Shown: positions 34,915-44,583, numbered from the stretch's first letter. The stretch: DNA of 64,000 nt from Yoonia litorea (GCF_900114675.1 NZ_FOZM01000001.1:372001-436000); one strand, 5' to 3'. Numbers and translations: made by a program. Notes: generated by a model from the letters alone, not told the origin.

Positions 34915-36230
34915 TCATCCTCATGGCAGGTCTTGCCACCATGACGCCAATTTGGCTGGCCCGTCGTCACGGGATGCTTCCGCTGGTGTCGCCGCTTCAC
35001 TTTGTTGGGTATTTTTGTGCGGCGGGGTTTCTCGTAAAGGCGCTGGTTTATCCGCATTTCCCTGACTGGGCGTTCTACCGGCGATTTGTTGAAGACCCGG
35101 ATGCAGGTTTGATCGGGGCTAGCTACCTGACGGCCTTTGTTCTCGCAATCTGTCTGGGATACCGCATTGCCGTGCCGGTTGTGTCAGGTGGGCCATCGCG
35201 CCTCGACTCAGAGGATGCCATTACGGCTGTAAAGAACAGGCACCTGCTGTTCGTGATTGCCATCGCCGTGGCTGCCCTGACCTATGTCGCAATTCTGAGG
35301 GCGAGGGGCATCGATGCGCTCACGCCTGACCTCTTGCAGCAACTCAACAAGGACAAGCAAATCAACGTCAATGCTGATGGCGTCGGCGCGACGCTTGCTG
35401 GCGTAAAGTCATTCTTCGTCATCCCGAAATGCGCGTTTGTTCTGTTGCTCGGCAACGGGTTGATCCGCTCTGACAAGGTGGCTTTGCTGCAAGCTGTGTT
35501 CCTGGGGGCGCTGCTTTTGCTGGTGGCGCTGGTATCCGGAGACCGGTTCGAGCTTGTCGAATTGTTCGCCTATGGCACAATTACATACGTTATCGTCGGG
35601 GGCCGGGCGCATGGCGCAGCGTGGGCCACGGTTGTGGTCGCGGCGGGTCTTGTATTTGGACTTTCGGCTTACATGACGACCTTGCGCGGCAGCGAGGCGG
35701 GGCTTTTGCATCAACTCGTTGGCTCCACCTACTTTCTTGACCTGAATGCGGCTGTTCTGGTCAACGCACATGTGACACCAGACATGCAGCTCTGGGGGCA
35801 AAGCTATGGATGGTGGAGCTTTGGCTGGGTGCCGCGTTCCATCTGGCCGGAAAAGCCAGCGATTGACCTCGGTGTCTATTTGAAGCGGGACGTCCTGGGC
35901 GTGATGACGGGCGGCGCGTTTAACGTCACTGGACCGGGTGAGGCGTATATCAACTTTGGCTCTTGGGGCGTGCTGGTCGGCGTGGCCCTCGGTGCGCTTT
36001 ATCGTTGGCTGGAGGTCGCGCTCCTCTCGTTTGGACCACGCGGTGCGCTGACGCAGTTTTTGGTCTACCCGCTCATTTTCTATCCGTTCGTTCAAGCGAC
36101 GCTCCAGTCCTCAATGAGCGCATATGTGGTTGGGGCTGCAGCGCAGTTGGTCTTGGTGCTTTTGGTAGTCAGGCTCTGCCGACCTTCGCGAAAGGCCTCA
36201 GGCCGATGGGGGTTGCAGCATGCTGTTTAG
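34899..36230 (+). CDS. Putative polysaccharide polymerase (Wzy-like membrane protein)
   Basis: 443 residues from the ATG at 34899 with about 11 membrane helices and a large periplasmic loop (about 250-340: LLHQLVGSTYFLDLNAAVLV, WSFGWVPRSIWPEKPAIDLG). WPEKP and the GPGEAYINFGSWG motif resemble O-antigen polymerase-type (oligosaccharide repeat unit polymerase) proteins. Assignment rests on topology and its place between flippase and acetyl-/glycosyltransferases. It overlaps both neighbouring genes. Confidence 0.78.
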   Translation: MADVLIILMAGLATMTPIWLARRHGMLPLVSPLHFVGYFCAAGFLVKALVYPHFPDWAFYRRFVEDPDAGLIGASYLTAFVLAICLGYRIAVPVVSGGPSRLDSEDAITAVKNRHLLFVIAIAVAALTYVAILRARGIDALTPDLLQQLNKDKQINVNADGVGATLAGVKSFFVIPKCAFVLLLGNGLIRSDKVALLQAVFLGALLLLVALVSGDRFELVELFAYGTITYVIVGGRAHGAAWATVVVAAGLVFGLSAYMTTLRGSEAGLLHQLVGSTYFLDLNAAVLVNAHVTPDMQLWGQSYGWWSFGWVPRSIWPEKPAIDLGVYLKRDVLGVMTGGAFNVTGPGEAYINFGSWGVLVGVALGALYRWLEVALLSFGPRGALTQFLVYPLIFYPFVQATLQSSMSAYVVGAAAQLVLVLLVVRLCRPSRKASGRWGLQHAV

Positions 36231-36783
36231 GGCATTGGGATGGGTCGTTTTTCGCGCGGGCCAAATTGTGCGGCTTGTCCTGAACAGCGCAGCGACAAAG
36301 CTGCATCACGCCAGACTGGCGCAGGTCGGACGCGGAACGCGCTTTCAACGCGATGTCAGTTTCAGGAATGCTGCTCAGGTGAGGATCGGAACCGGATGCC
36401 TGATTTGTCAGGGCGTGAACGCCTCATCCGAGATCGGGCCGGGGCATTTGATGATCGGCAACGGCGTACAGATCAACCGCGACGTCCATCTGGACATGAC
36501 CGGCGGGCTGTCGATCGCTGACGATGCGCTGATTTCGGAAGGGGTGCTGATCTACACACATGACCACGGTCGTGATCCGCGATCTGAACCACGCTTGCGC
36601 CCTTTACGCGTCGGGTCTGGGGTCTGGATCGGCGCACGCGCGATCATTCTGCCAAGCTGTCATAGCATTGGTGCCGGGGCTTTGGTTGGGGCAGGCGCAG
36701 TCGTCACCTCTGACGTGCCTGCCGGAGCAGTCGTGGTCGGCAACCCGGCGCGCGTGGTGTCTGTCGAAAGCCGGGCCGCATGA
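36220..36783 (+). CDS. Left-handed beta-helix acyltransferase (hexapeptide family)
   Basis: 187 residues with hexapeptide repeats over about 45-180 (IGTGCLICQGVN, IGPGHLMIGNGVQI, GVWIGARAIILPSCHSIG) and the active-site region GVLIYTHDHGRD. It probably O-acetylates a sugar of the repeat unit. Its 3' end overlaps the next glycosyltransferase as ATGA. Confidence 0.85.
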   Translation: MLFRALGWVVFRAGQIVRLVLNSAATKLHHARLAQVGRGTRFQRDVSFRNAAQVRIGTGCLICQGVNASSEIGPGHLMIGNGVQINRDVHLDMTGGLSIADDALISEGVLIYTHDHGRDPRSEPRLRPLRVGSGVWIGARAIILPSCHSIGAGALVGAGAVVTSDVPAGAVVVGNPARVVSVESRAA

Positions 36784-37913
36784 AGATTTTGCATATCACC
36801 CCATCGTTTTTTCCAGCCACATTTTGGGGCGGCCCGATTTGGTCCACGAAAGCGATCTGCGATGGTATCGCGCAGACAGAGGGGTTTGACTTGTCGGTCA
36901 TGTCCTCGGACGCGGCAGGGTTGCGCGTTTCGGATCGGGTTGTTCCGGTCGGCCTGCCGTATCCGGTCCGCTACTTTCGACGAGTGGCTGGACATGCCTT
37001 TGCCCCTGCGATGTTTGCATCGCTTCCCGGTGCGATTGCGGCGGCAGATGTCGTGCATATCACAGGTGTTTTCAGCGCCCCGACGTTGCCCACGCTGGCG
37101 CTTTGCAAGGTTTTCGGTAAACCGCTGATCTGGTCGCCACGCGGTGCAATTCAGGCCACTGAAGCATGGGGGGACTGCCCAAGACGTGGGCAGAAGCGCG
37201 CGTTTTTGCAATTGGCTCGAATGCTCATGCCGGCGGCTGTCGTGTTGCATGCGACAAGTGCTTCAGAAGCAGAGGCCAACACTGCTGTTTTCCGTCATGC
37301 GAGTTCGTGCACGATCCCGAATGCCGTAACTCTTCCGCCTGCTGTGCCGCGTCACGCTGAACAAGATGCATTGCGACTGATGTTTCTTGGCCGCCTGCAT
37401 CCCAAGAAGGGTCTCGATCTCTTGATCAAGGCGATGGACGCGCTGCCGCGATCAGTCTCCTTGGATATTTATGGTGATGGCAGCCCGGATGATCTTGCCG
37501 CACTCCAAACACTCGCAGGCCGGGTGGGTCAGAGAGTGCGGTTTCATGGTCACGTGGAGGGACAGGCGAAGTGGGACGCTTTTGCCCGCGCCGATCTGTT
37601 CGTGCTGCCGTCGCATTCAGAAAACTTCGGGATCGCCATCGCCGAGGCGCTGGCTCATTGCGTTCCGGTTCTTACCACTGATGCGACCCCGTGGCAGGAC
37701 TTGGACCGCCACGGTTGCGGTCGGGCAATCTCGCTACAAACTGATGATCTGGCGACGGTGATCCTGCAGATGGGTCAAGAAGACCTTCCAGCGATGGGAC
37801 AGCGGGGGAGGGCGTGGATGCAACGCGACTTTGCACCAGAGGCGATGGTCGCACGGTTCGCAGATCTCTATCGCGGTCTCTCACGCCTTGCTTTGGCGGG
37901 GCAAGCGGCATGA
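36780..37913 (+). CDS. Glycosyltransferase family 4
   Basis: 377 residues, GT-B fold. The N-terminal domain starts MKILHITPSFFPATFWGGPI; the C-terminal donor-binding domain has LMFLGRLHPKKGLDLLIKAM and the EX7E-type motif within SHSENFGIAIAEAL. It is part of a run of five genes joined by ATGA overlaps, so it acts in the same polysaccharide pathway. The sugar is unknown. Confidence 0.9.
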   Translation: MKILHITPSFFPATFWGGPIWSTKAICDGIAQTEGFDLSVMSSDAAGLRVSDRVVPVGLPYPVRYFRRVAGHAFAPAMFASLPGAIAAADVVHITGVFSAPTLPTLALCKVFGKPLIWSPRGAIQATEAWGDCPRRGQKRAFLQLARMLMPAAVVLHATSASEAEANTAVFRHASSCTIPNAVTLPPAVPRHAEQDALRLMFLGRLHPKKGLDLLIKAMDALPRSVSLDIYGDGSPDDLAALQTLAGRVGQRVRFHGHVEGQAKWDAFARADLFVLPSHSENFGIAIAEALAHCVPVLTTDATPWQDLDRHGCGRAISLQTDDLATVILQMGQEDLPAMGQRGRAWMQRDFAPEAMVARFADLYRGLSRLALAGQAA

Positions 37914-38452
37914 CGGCACGGTTGGATATCAAGGCCAATCGCACGCTCCGCAAGTGGAGCCACCGCGTGCAGGTGGGTCGGGTTCTCTGGGCGCTCGCGA
38001 CGCCACTGTTCCGGTTCAGTCCCAGACCTTGCTGGGGCTGGCGGCGAGGTCTTTTGCGGTGCTTCGGGGCGCAGGTCGGTCTGGGTGTGCAAATCCATCC
38101 CAGCGTGCGGATCACGATGCCATGGAACCTGGAAATCGGACCTGAGGCCGGCATTGGCGACCGGGTCATCCTCTATGCGTTGGGCAGGATAAACATTGGT
38201 CCCAGAACCACGATTTCGCAACACGCCCATCTTTGTGCGGGCAGTCATGACTTGGCGCTCGCGTCGCGGCCATTAGTCAAATCACCGATTACCATTGGTG
38301 CAGATGCTTGGGTTTGCGCAGATGCATTTGTGGGTCCCGGTGTGCGGATCGGCGATCAGGCTGTTCTTGGCGCGCGCGCGGTGGCCATGAAAGACGTACC
38401 AGCGGCCCATCTGGGCGTTGGCAACCCCATCCAACTCCGGAGGCTGCAATGA
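37910..38452 (+). CDS. WcaF-like putative colanic-acid-type acetyltransferase
   Basis: 180 residues from the ATG at 37910, overlapping the upstream stop (ATGA). It has hexapeptide repeats from about residue 60 (FGAQVGLGVQIHPSVRI, IGDRVILYALGRINIGP, ISQHAHLCAGSHDLA), with the acetyltransferase histidine in CAGSHD. Similar to WcaF/WcaB. A second O-acetyltransferase in the same locus implies a heavily acetylated polymer. Confidence 0.85.
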   Translation: MTARLDIKANRTLRKWSHRVQVGRVLWALATPLFRFSPRPCWGWRRGLLRCFGAQVGLGVQIHPSVRITMPWNLEIGPEAGIGDRVILYALGRINIGPRTTISQHAHLCAGSHDLALASRPLVKSPITIGADAWVCADAFVGPGVRIGDQAVLGARAVAMKDVPAAHLGVGNPIQLRRLQ

Positions 38453-39336
38453 CGACGATCACCGTAATCATCCTGACCCGCGATGAAGCGCTGCACATCA
38501 AACGTGCAATTGCCTCGGTCGCGGGGTTTGCGAGCCGCATTGTCGTGGTGGACAGTGGGTCCGCTGACGACACGGTCGCGCAAGCCAGAGCTGCAGGCGC
38601 AGAGGTGCTGGAGCATCCATGGCGCAACTATGCCGACCAGTTCAACTGGGCGCTTGATCAGATCGCAGGTTGCGGGGGATGGGTGCTGCGCCTTGATGCG
38701 GATGAGATCGTGGAGCCTGATCTGGCCGGTGCGATCCGGGCGGGGTTGCCTGATGTTGCTGGCCTGATCGTGACACGCAGGATCACATTTCAGGGTCAGC
38801 CGGTCAGGTTCGGCGGTGTCGGCGCAGTGCCAAGTCTGCGGCTTTTTCGCGAAGGGCAGGGGCGTTGTGAAAACCGCTGGATGGACGAGCATATCGAGGT
38901 GACAGGCCGCGTCGCCGCCTTGCATGGATCTATCTGCGATGACAACCGCAAGGGCCTTGATTGGTGGATGGCCAAGCATGTCGGCTATGCCAACCGCGAG
39001 GTTGTGGACCTGATGGCGCGTGCGAGCGAGGGATCAGGGCTCTCAGGCAGGCCCGCAGTTGTGCGGTGGATCAAACAGCATTTCTACCGCAAGCTCCCCT
39101 CGGGATGGCGTGCCGGTGTCTATTTCGTTTACCGCTATGTGTTGCGTGGCGGGTTTCTCGACCGCGCCGAGGCGCGCCACTTCCACGTGCTGCAAGGCTT
39201 TTGGTACCGCTATCTCGTCGATACGAAAATGGCCGAAGTTGTCCGATACATGAAGGAAACCGGGGCACCACGCAGGCGAGCGATCCGCGAAGTGCTCGGC
39301 ATTGACATCGGCAGTGACCGGGAGGCGCGGCCATGA
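38449..39336 (+). CDS. Glycosyltransferase family 2 (WaaE/KdtX-like)
   Basis: 295 residues. GT-A motifs include VIILTRDEALHIKRAIASV at the start, VVVDSGSADDTV, and LRLDADEIVEPDL (DxD). It resembles beta-1,4-glucosyltransferases of the WaaE group, which add sugars in LPS core or capsule. ATGA overlap with the preceding gene and with the next. Confidence 0.88.
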   Translation: MTTITVIILTRDEALHIKRAIASVAGFASRIVVVDSGSADDTVAQARAAGAEVLEHPWRNYADQFNWALDQIAGCGGWVLRLDADEIVEPDLAGAIRAGLPDVAGLIVTRRITFQGQPVRFGGVGAVPSLRLFREGQGRCENRWMDEHIEVTGRVAALHGSICDDNRKGLDWWMAKHVGYANREVVDLMARASEGSGLSGRPAVVRWIKQHFYRKLPSGWRAGVYFVYRYVLRGGFLDRAEARHFHVLQGFWYRYLVDTKMAEVVRYMKETGAPRRRAIREVLGIDIGSDREARP

Positions 39337-40094
39337 AGATTTCAGTGATAACGGCTGTGCTGAATGGCGAGGCGACGCTACCCGAGATGCTCGATAGTCT
39401 GGCAGTTCAAACTCACACCGACATTGAACATATCGTTCAGGACGGTGCCTCGCAGGACGGCACGATCGCCGTCGTGAAGCAGAAATGCGTCTTTCAAACG
39501 CGGATCGCGTCAGCGCCGGACAGCGGTATTTATCAGGCGATCAACCGTGGCATTCAACGGGCAACCGGCGATGTTGTGGGGCTGCTGCATTCTGATGATG
39601 TGCTAGCGGATCGTGACGTCCTGTCAGAGGTTGCGACTGCGCTGGCCGATAGCGATTACGACGGGATTTATGGCGATATTGAATATGTCTCGCGCAGCGA
39701 CCCATCCCGTGTCATCCGCCGCTGGCGGGCAGGTGTTTACAACACTCTGGCTCTGCGTCGTGGCTGGATGCCGCCACATCCGACACTCTACCTGCGGCGC
39801 GAGGTGTTTGAGCGTGCGGGTCTGTATGACACGAGCTATCGTATCTCGGGCGACTACGATGCGGTGTTGCGGTTCTTGACCTCTGGTCAGCTCCGCCTTG
39901 CCTATTTGCCACGTGTTATGGTGCGCATGAAGATGGGTGGCGTCAGCAACCGATCTTTGGGACATATGCTGCGCAAAAGCCGCGAAGACTACCGCGCCAT
40001 CAAGCGGCACAGGGTTGGCGGCATCGGAACACTTGTCGCCAAGAACGTCTCAAAGATCGGACAGTTTAGGCCGGCAGCGGGCGACGGTCACTAG
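39333..40094 (+). CDS. Glycosyltransferase family 2 (WcaA-like)
   Basis: 253 residues. Starts MKISVITAVLNGEATLPEML, followed by IVQDGASQDGT and LLHSDDVLADRDV (DxD region), typical of the PGL/p-HBAD or WcaA-type GT2 group. It is the last gene of the overlapping run; a short intergenic stretch separates it from the converging CdsA-like gene. Confidence 0.88.
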   Translation: MKISVITAVLNGEATLPEMLDSLAVQTHTDIEHIVQDGASQDGTIAVVKQKCVFQTRIASAPDSGIYQAINRGIQRATGDVVGLLHSDDVLADRDVLSEVATALADSDYDGIYGDIEYVSRSDPSRVIRRWRAGVYNTLALRRGWMPPHPTLYLRREVFERAGLYDTSYRISGDYDAVLRFLTSGQLRLAYLPRVMVRMKMGGVSNRSLGHMLRKSREDYRAIKRHRVGGIGTLVAKNVSKIGQFRPAAGDGH

Positions 40095-40136
40095 CACTGG
40101 GTATAGTGACGGATCGGGTCGCAGCGCCGACGTTTT

Positions 40137-41078
40137 TTAGCCGTAGAAGAACTTTGTCAGCTGATAGAAAACAGGGGCTGCAAAGATCACGCTATCAAGC
40201 TGATCGACGAACCCACCCTGACCAGGGATCAGGTGGGACCAGTCTTTCACTCCACGATCACGTTTGATCGCGGCAACGACCAGATTGCCGAACATCCCGA
40301 CAGCAGAGGCCGCACCGGCCATCAGCGCCGCGCCGAGCGCGCCAAATGGTGTGATCCAATGCAAAACGGCTCCGATTGCCATCGCGCAGACAATCCCGCA
40401 AACCATGCCTTCCCATGTTTTCGGGGAAAGCCCCTTGGCGATGCGGTGGCGCCCGAAGCGTCGCCCGAAAAAGAAATCAAGAAGATCGCCGAATTGGACG
40501 ACCATCACCAGGAAGGCAACCAGCAAAAGCGAGCGGTCTCCGTAGCCTGCGATGTCGATATTCATCAATGCTGGTACGAGGCTCACGCAATAGACGGCGA
40601 TCATCAGTGCCCATTGGGTCTCAGCCACACGGATCAGAAACCGTTGCGGGTTTCCCCGCAAGGCGCTGACCATTGGCAGAAAGAGAAACGCATAGACAGG
40701 AATGAAAACGATGTAGAGCCCCGTCCAACCCAGACCGACAAAAAGATATTGCAGTGGCAAGATCACAAAGAATGCCGTTGCAAGGGCCAGATGATCCGCC
40801 TGCGATTTCGTGGTGAGTGTCAGGATTTCGCGCAAGGCGGCAAACGACGCGAAAGCAAAAAGGACCATGACGCCGATTTTGCCCAAAAGCAGGGCGATCC
40901 CGACAAAGGCAACCATGCCCCACCAGCTTTGAACGCGGGTCATATACGTGTCGAGGACGGGATTGGGCTCATGGACCGGTTGCCGCGCCCGCAGGATTTC
41001 ACCCAGAACCGTCAGACCGATCAGGATTCCGAAACTGCCGAACGCGAGCAGGAGAATATCAGCCGTCGTACTGGTCAT
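40137..41078 (-). CDS. CDP-diglyceride synthetase-like protein (CdsA family)
   Basis: 313-residue membrane protein with about eight helices and the CTP-transferase signature near the C-terminus: IKRDRGVKDWSHLIPGQGG followed by VDQLDSVIFAAPVF. The usual HGG of CdsA is QGG here, a form seen in YnbB-type paralogues. It overlaps the upstream PlsC-like gene by four bases, so the pair probably forms one small phospholipid module. A main cdsA gene may lie elsewhere. Confidence 0.82.
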   Translation of the reverse strand: MTSTTADILLLAFGSFGILIGLTVLGEILRARQPVHEPNPVLDTYMTRVQSWWGMVAFVGIALLLGKIGVMVLFAFASFAALREILTLTTKSQADHLALATAFFVILPLQYLFVGLGWTGLYIVFIPVYAFLFLPMVSALRGNPQRFLIRVAETQWALMIAVYCVSLVPALMNIDIAGYGDRSLLLVAFLVMVVQFGDLLDFFFGRRFGRHRIAKGLSPKTWEGMVCGIVCAMAIGAVLHWITPFGALGAALMAGAASAVGMFGNLVVAAIKRDRGVKDWSHLIPGQGGFVDQLDSVIFAAPVFYQLTKFFYG

Positions 41079-41770
41079 GTCTTGCGCCCCTCGGGGCGGC
41101 AGGCCAGCAGCGCGTCGGCAGCGCGACGCAGGAACGCGTCTTTGCTTTCGCCTTCGGACACATGGATCGGCTCACCGAAAGTCACCGTGCAAATCAATGG
41201 CAGTGGGATGACTTCGCCTTTCGGCATAATCTCGGTCAGGTTTGCAACCCATGTGGGCACCAGATCGACGTCAGGTCTGGCCAGACCCATGTTGTAAAGC
41301 CCTGCTTTGAACGGCAACAACGGATCGTCTGTCATGTTCCGGTTGCCTTCCGGAAAGATGATCAGGGACGCCCCCTCGTCGAGGGCTTCGATGATCCGGT
41401 CAAGTGGTTTGTCGTCCACCTCGGGTCTGCGGTCGATGAGAACGCAATTGAAAACCTCAGGGCCAACAAATGCGCGCAACTTGTTTTTCAGCCAGTAATC
41501 TGCCGCGGCCACCGGACGGACGGTCCGCCGCAAGGCTGGGGGCAGAACCGACCAGATCATCGGCATGTCTGCATTGCTGACGTGATTGGCAAAATAGACC
41601 CGCTGTTTCGGAACCGGTTCAATCCCTTTCCATTCGGCACGCACGGCGGTGATGGCGCGTGCAAAGATGCGGATGGATTGGCCAACGATACGGGCCGCGA
41701 ACTGACGCAGAAACTTCATAGGCTGACTTTGGCCAAAGCTTTGGTTTTTGAAAAGGGAAAACCTGCCCAT
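41075..41770 (-). CDS. 1-acyl-glycerol-3-phosphate acyltransferase-like protein (PlsC family)
   Basis: 231 residues with the HX4D motif in FANHVSNADMPMIWS and the IIFPEGNRN motif. It should acylate lysophosphatidate or a related substrate at the membrane. The ATG at 41770 gives the full frame; an internal ATG at 41719 (MKFLRQFAARIV) is an alternative start. Its stop overlaps the start of the CdsA-like gene. Confidence 0.82.
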   Translation of the reverse strand: MGRFSLFKNQSFGQSQPMKFLRQFAARIVGQSIRIFARAITAVRAEWKGIEPVPKQRVYFANHVSNADMPMIWSVLPPALRRTVRPVAAADYWLKNKLRAFVGPEVFNCVLIDRRPEVDDKPLDRIIEALDEGASLIIFPEGNRNMTDDPLLPFKAGLYNMGLARPDVDLVPTWVANLTEIMPKGEVIPLPLICTVTFGEPIHVSEGESKDAFLRRAADALLACRPEGRKT

Positions 41771-41809
41771 GCGTCAAGTCAGGATGCCGCTGTCTAGACC
41801 GCGCGAGAT

Positions 41810-43051
41810 TCAGGTGTCACCATCGCGTTTTACCGGCGCCCCGCCTGCAAAATTGTTGACCCCGTGATAGCTGATCGGGTCCTCTTGCATTTGCAGGTGC
41901 AACCCGTCGCCACTGAAAGGATGCGCGCGGGCGAGGTCTTCGTCCACCTCGATCCCCAGACCGGGGGCGGTAGGCACGGGGATGTAGCCGTTCTCAACCG
42001 TGATGCTGCGTTTGATCAGGTCAAAATGGAACGGGGTCTCGATAGTCTCGGCCAGAAGGATGTTCGGGATCGCGGCGGCCAGTTGGATGTTCGCCGCCCA
42101 TTCGATGGGACCGGCATAAAGATGGGGTGCCATCTGTGCATTGAAGACTTCGGCAATCGCGGCGATCTTCTTGGTTTCCCAAATGCCGCCTGACCGCCCG
42201 AGTGCCGGTTGCAGGATTGTCGCCGCTCTTGTGCGCAGGACTTCAGCAAATTCGGCCTTTGTTGTCAGTCGCTCACCGGTCGCTACGGGGATGCTGGTTG
42301 CATGGGCAACCTTGGCCATCTCAGCCGCATTATCCGGCGGGATCGGCTCTTCGTACCAGAGTGGCGCATAGGGTTCCAAAGCTTGCGCCAGACGGATCGC
42401 ACCACCCGTACTGAATTGCCCGTGCGTCCCGAAAAGCAAATCGGCGCGATCACCCACAGCGTCGCGAATTGCGCGGCAGAAGGCGACCGAGAGGCTGATG
42501 TCATGCATCGACGGCATGTGGCCGCCACGGATCGTGTAGGGGCCTGCGGGATCGAATTTGATCGCCGTGTAGCCCTTTTCGACCATATCCAGGGCGACCT
42601 CTGCCGCCATCTCGGGACTAGCCCAGAATTCGGGCAGGGGGTGGCTGTCGCGCGGATAGAGGTAGGTATAGGCCCGGATGCGGTCATTCATCCGCCCGCC
42701 GATCAGCGCATGCACGGGGCGGTCGCGGTCCTTGCCGACCATGTCCCAACAGGCCATTTCAAGCCCCGACCACGCGCCGATGACGGTCAGATCGGGCCTT
42801 TGGGTGAAGCCTGCGGAATAGACGCGGCGGAACATCAGTTCGATATTCTCGGGGTTCTCACCAGCCATATGGCGTGCGAAAACATCAGTGATCACAGCTT
42901 TCATCGCCTCTGGCCCGACAGAGGAAGCATAGCACTCGCCCCAACCGACAACACCGGTGTCCGAGGTCACCTTGACCAGCAGCCAATAGCGCCCGCCCCA
43001 ACCGGGCGGCGGCGGGGCCGTGACAATGATGTCGAGATCGGCGAGTTTCAT
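41810..43051 (-). CDS. Enolase-superfamily sugar-acid dehydratase-like (mandelate racemase family)
   Basis: 413 residues from the ATG at 43051. Barrel motifs are AIKFDPAGPY, WYEEPIPP (metal Glu), ATGERL (metal Glu) and MAPHLYAGPIEWAANIQ (catalytic His), closest in pattern to galactonate-dehydratase-like enzymes. At the first metal-ligand position, where DgoD has VDFHGR, this protein has FGTHGQ, so the usual Asp is not there. The substrate is unknown, probably an aldonate or uronate. Divergent from the GNAT gene with only 25 bases between starts. Confidence 0.78.
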   Translation of the reverse strand: MKLADLDIIVTAPPPPGWGGRYWLLVKVTSDTGVVGWGECYASSVGPEAMKAVITDVFARHMAGENPENIELMFRRVYSAGFTQRPDLTVIGAWSGLEMACWDMVGKDRDRPVHALIGGRMNDRIRAYTYLYPRDSHPLPEFWASPEMAAEVALDMVEKGYTAIKFDPAGPYTIRGGHMPSMHDISLSVAFCRAIRDAVGDRADLLFGTHGQFSTGGAIRLAQALEPYAPLWYEEPIPPDNAAEMAKVAHATSIPVATGERLTTKAEFAEVLRTRAATILQPALGRSGGIWETKKIAAIAEVFNAQMAPHLYAGPIEWAANIQLAAAIPNILLAETIETPFHFDLIKRSITVENGYIPVPTAPGLGIEVDEDLARAHPFSGDGLHLQMQEDPISYHGVNNFAGGAPVKRDGDT

Positions 43052-43076
43052 AAAGAGATACTCCGAGGGGTTTGCT

Positions 43077-43517
43077 TTGCCCGACACAATCACGCTTCAC
43101 CTGATGGGTCCAGATGATCTTGAACGGCTCCTCGCCGTTGAAGAGGGTTTGTTCGACCATGCCATCAGGCCCGATCAGGCAGGGGCCTATCTCAACGATC
43201 CTTCGCATTTTCTGGTGCTCGCCTATGACGGCGACCAGGCTGTCGGTATGGCGAGCGGCCAGATTTTGCTGCACCCGGACAAAGCGCCTGCTTTCTTCGT
43301 CGCTGAGGTGGGTTTGCGTGAGGCTTGGCTAAGACAGGGGATTGCCACGCAGATGTGCGCAAGGCTGATGCAAGAGGCGCGTGAGGCAGGATGTGAAGGC
43401 ATCTGGGTGGCGACCGAAGGGGATAATATCGCGGCAAGGGCGCTTTATCGGTCGCTCGATGCGCGCGAGACTGCGGACATCGTCGTCTATGATTGGGACG
43501 GGGCGATGGATGGGTGA
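43077..43517 (+). CDS. GNAT family N-acetyltransferase
   Basis: 146 residues with the acetyl-CoA binding motif VGLREAWLRQGIATQMCARL and a GIWVATEGDNIAARALYRSL C-terminal motif. The TTG at 43077 is chosen because GAGGGG lies six bases upstream; an ATG at 43104 is the other option. The substrate is unknown. Confidence 0.75.
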   Translation: MPDTITLHLMGPDDLERLLAVEEGLFDHAIRPDQAGAYLNDPSHFLVLAYDGDQAVGMASGQILLHPDKAPAFFVAEVGLREAWLRQGIATQMCARLMQEAREAGCEGIWVATEGDNIAARALYRSLDARETADIVVYDWDGAMDG

Positions 43518-43614
43518 GGGGCTAGTAGTGCGGCGGTGTTGACGATCGGTCGGGGCGCATGGCGGCTTGGAGCCCAAAGTGCTGGATGCTGCACACTGCG
43601 CAATGTCCGCTCCT

Positions 43615-44547
43615 TTACGCCGCAGGTTTGTGATAGGGGTTGCGTTGACTTAACAGTGACTGATGGCAGAACGCGCCTGCCGCTGATCCGTCAGCCGCCG
43701 CCCAGACTGACTGATGTATCGGCCGAGCGATGTCTCCGGCGGCAAAGACACCGGGAATACTCGTCTCTTGCAGGTTGTCCACGCGAATGTATGGCCCGAA
43801 TGGCCCTTCCTCGAAGGCACACCCCAATTGGCCCGCAAGGTCCGAAGAGTGATGGGTTTTGGTAATGACGAACAAGCCATCAAGGTCGTGGTTGTGTTCC
43901 TGCAAGATGATACGTCTCATCCAGCCTTCCTCTAGTTCGAGCCCGATGACACGGTCCGCGACAATCACAACACCTCTGCTTTCGACCGCAGCAATAGCAT
44001 CGCGATTTATCGCTTGGCCGTTGGTGAACAGCGTCACATCGGCACTCCAATCGGGGATGATCTTGGCCTGATGCAGTGACGCCTCCGACGTGTAGAGCAC
44101 CCCCAATTTTCGGTCGCGCACCTCATATCCATGACAATAGGGGCACTGCATCACGTTGCGCCCCCACGCCTCGTTAAGCCCCTCAATCATTGGGAGTTCG
44201 TCGCGGAGCCCGTAAGCTAGAACGAGGCAACTTGCTTTGATGGGGGCACTGCCTTCCGGATGCACAATGAACCCTTCACCTTCTTGCGCGGCGGTCGCAA
44301 CGCGCGCTTCCACGACTTCGACGGTCGGGTATTGAGCAAGATTATCCCGACCAAGCTCTCTGATCTCTGCAGGCGTTCTTCCATCATGCCCCAAGAACCC
44401 GTGCGCCGTCGGCGCAAAGCGATTCCTCGGTTTCTTCGTGTCGAACACCTTAACCGATTGGCGTGCGCGACCCAGTTGCAAGGCGGCCGACATCCCTGCA
44501 AAACTGCCTCCAATGACAACAACGTCCACGTGATCCATGCCCACCAC
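43615..44547 (-). CDS. Thioredoxin reductase-like NAD(P)H/FAD oxidoreductase
   Basis: 310 residues. FAD motif VVVIGGSFAGMSAAL at the start, the redox pair in CPYCHGYEVRD (CxxC), and the second flavin motif IPGVFAAGDIARPIHQ. This is the TrxB-like class also seen next to redox regulators. It is divergent from an Rrf2 regulator, with a palindromic operator next to that regulator's start, and is probably its target. ATGs at 44547 and 44538 are both possible starts. Confidence 0.87.
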   Translation of the reverse strand: MVGMDHVDVVVIGGSFAGMSAALQLGRARQSVKVFDTKKPRNRFAPTAHGFLGHDGRTPAEIRELGRDNLAQYPTVEVVEARVATAAQEGEGFIVHPEGSAPIKASCLVLAYGLRDELPMIEGLNEAWGRNVMQCPYCHGYEVRDRKLGVLYTSEASLHQAKIIPDWSADVTLFTNGQAINRDAIAAVESRGVVIVADRVIGLELEEGWMRRIILQEHNHDLDGLFVITKTHHSSDLAGQLGCAFEEGPFGPYIRVDNLQETSIPGVFAAGDIARPIHQSVWAAADGSAAGAFCHQSLLSQRNPYHKPAA

Positions 44548-44566
44548 CTTTCCAAATGATCATATT

Positions 44567-44583
44567 GTAACTATGATAGTTAC
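44567..44583. promoter_or_regulatory. Operator of the Rrf2 regulator
   Basis: Perfect palindrome GTAACTA-TGA-TAGTTAC that ends one base before the Rrf2 start codon and lies 20-36 bases before the divergent oxidoreductase. It should repress both genes. Confidence 0.7.

Noticed and set aside
40233..41297. 354-codon open frame opposite cdsA/plsC-like genes
   Set aside because: Spans two real genes on the other strand, and its protein is rich in charged residues without domain features.
43518..43614. Possible gene remnant between GNAT and the flavin reductase
   Set aside because: Only 97 bases, no coherent frame and no recognisable protein fragment.
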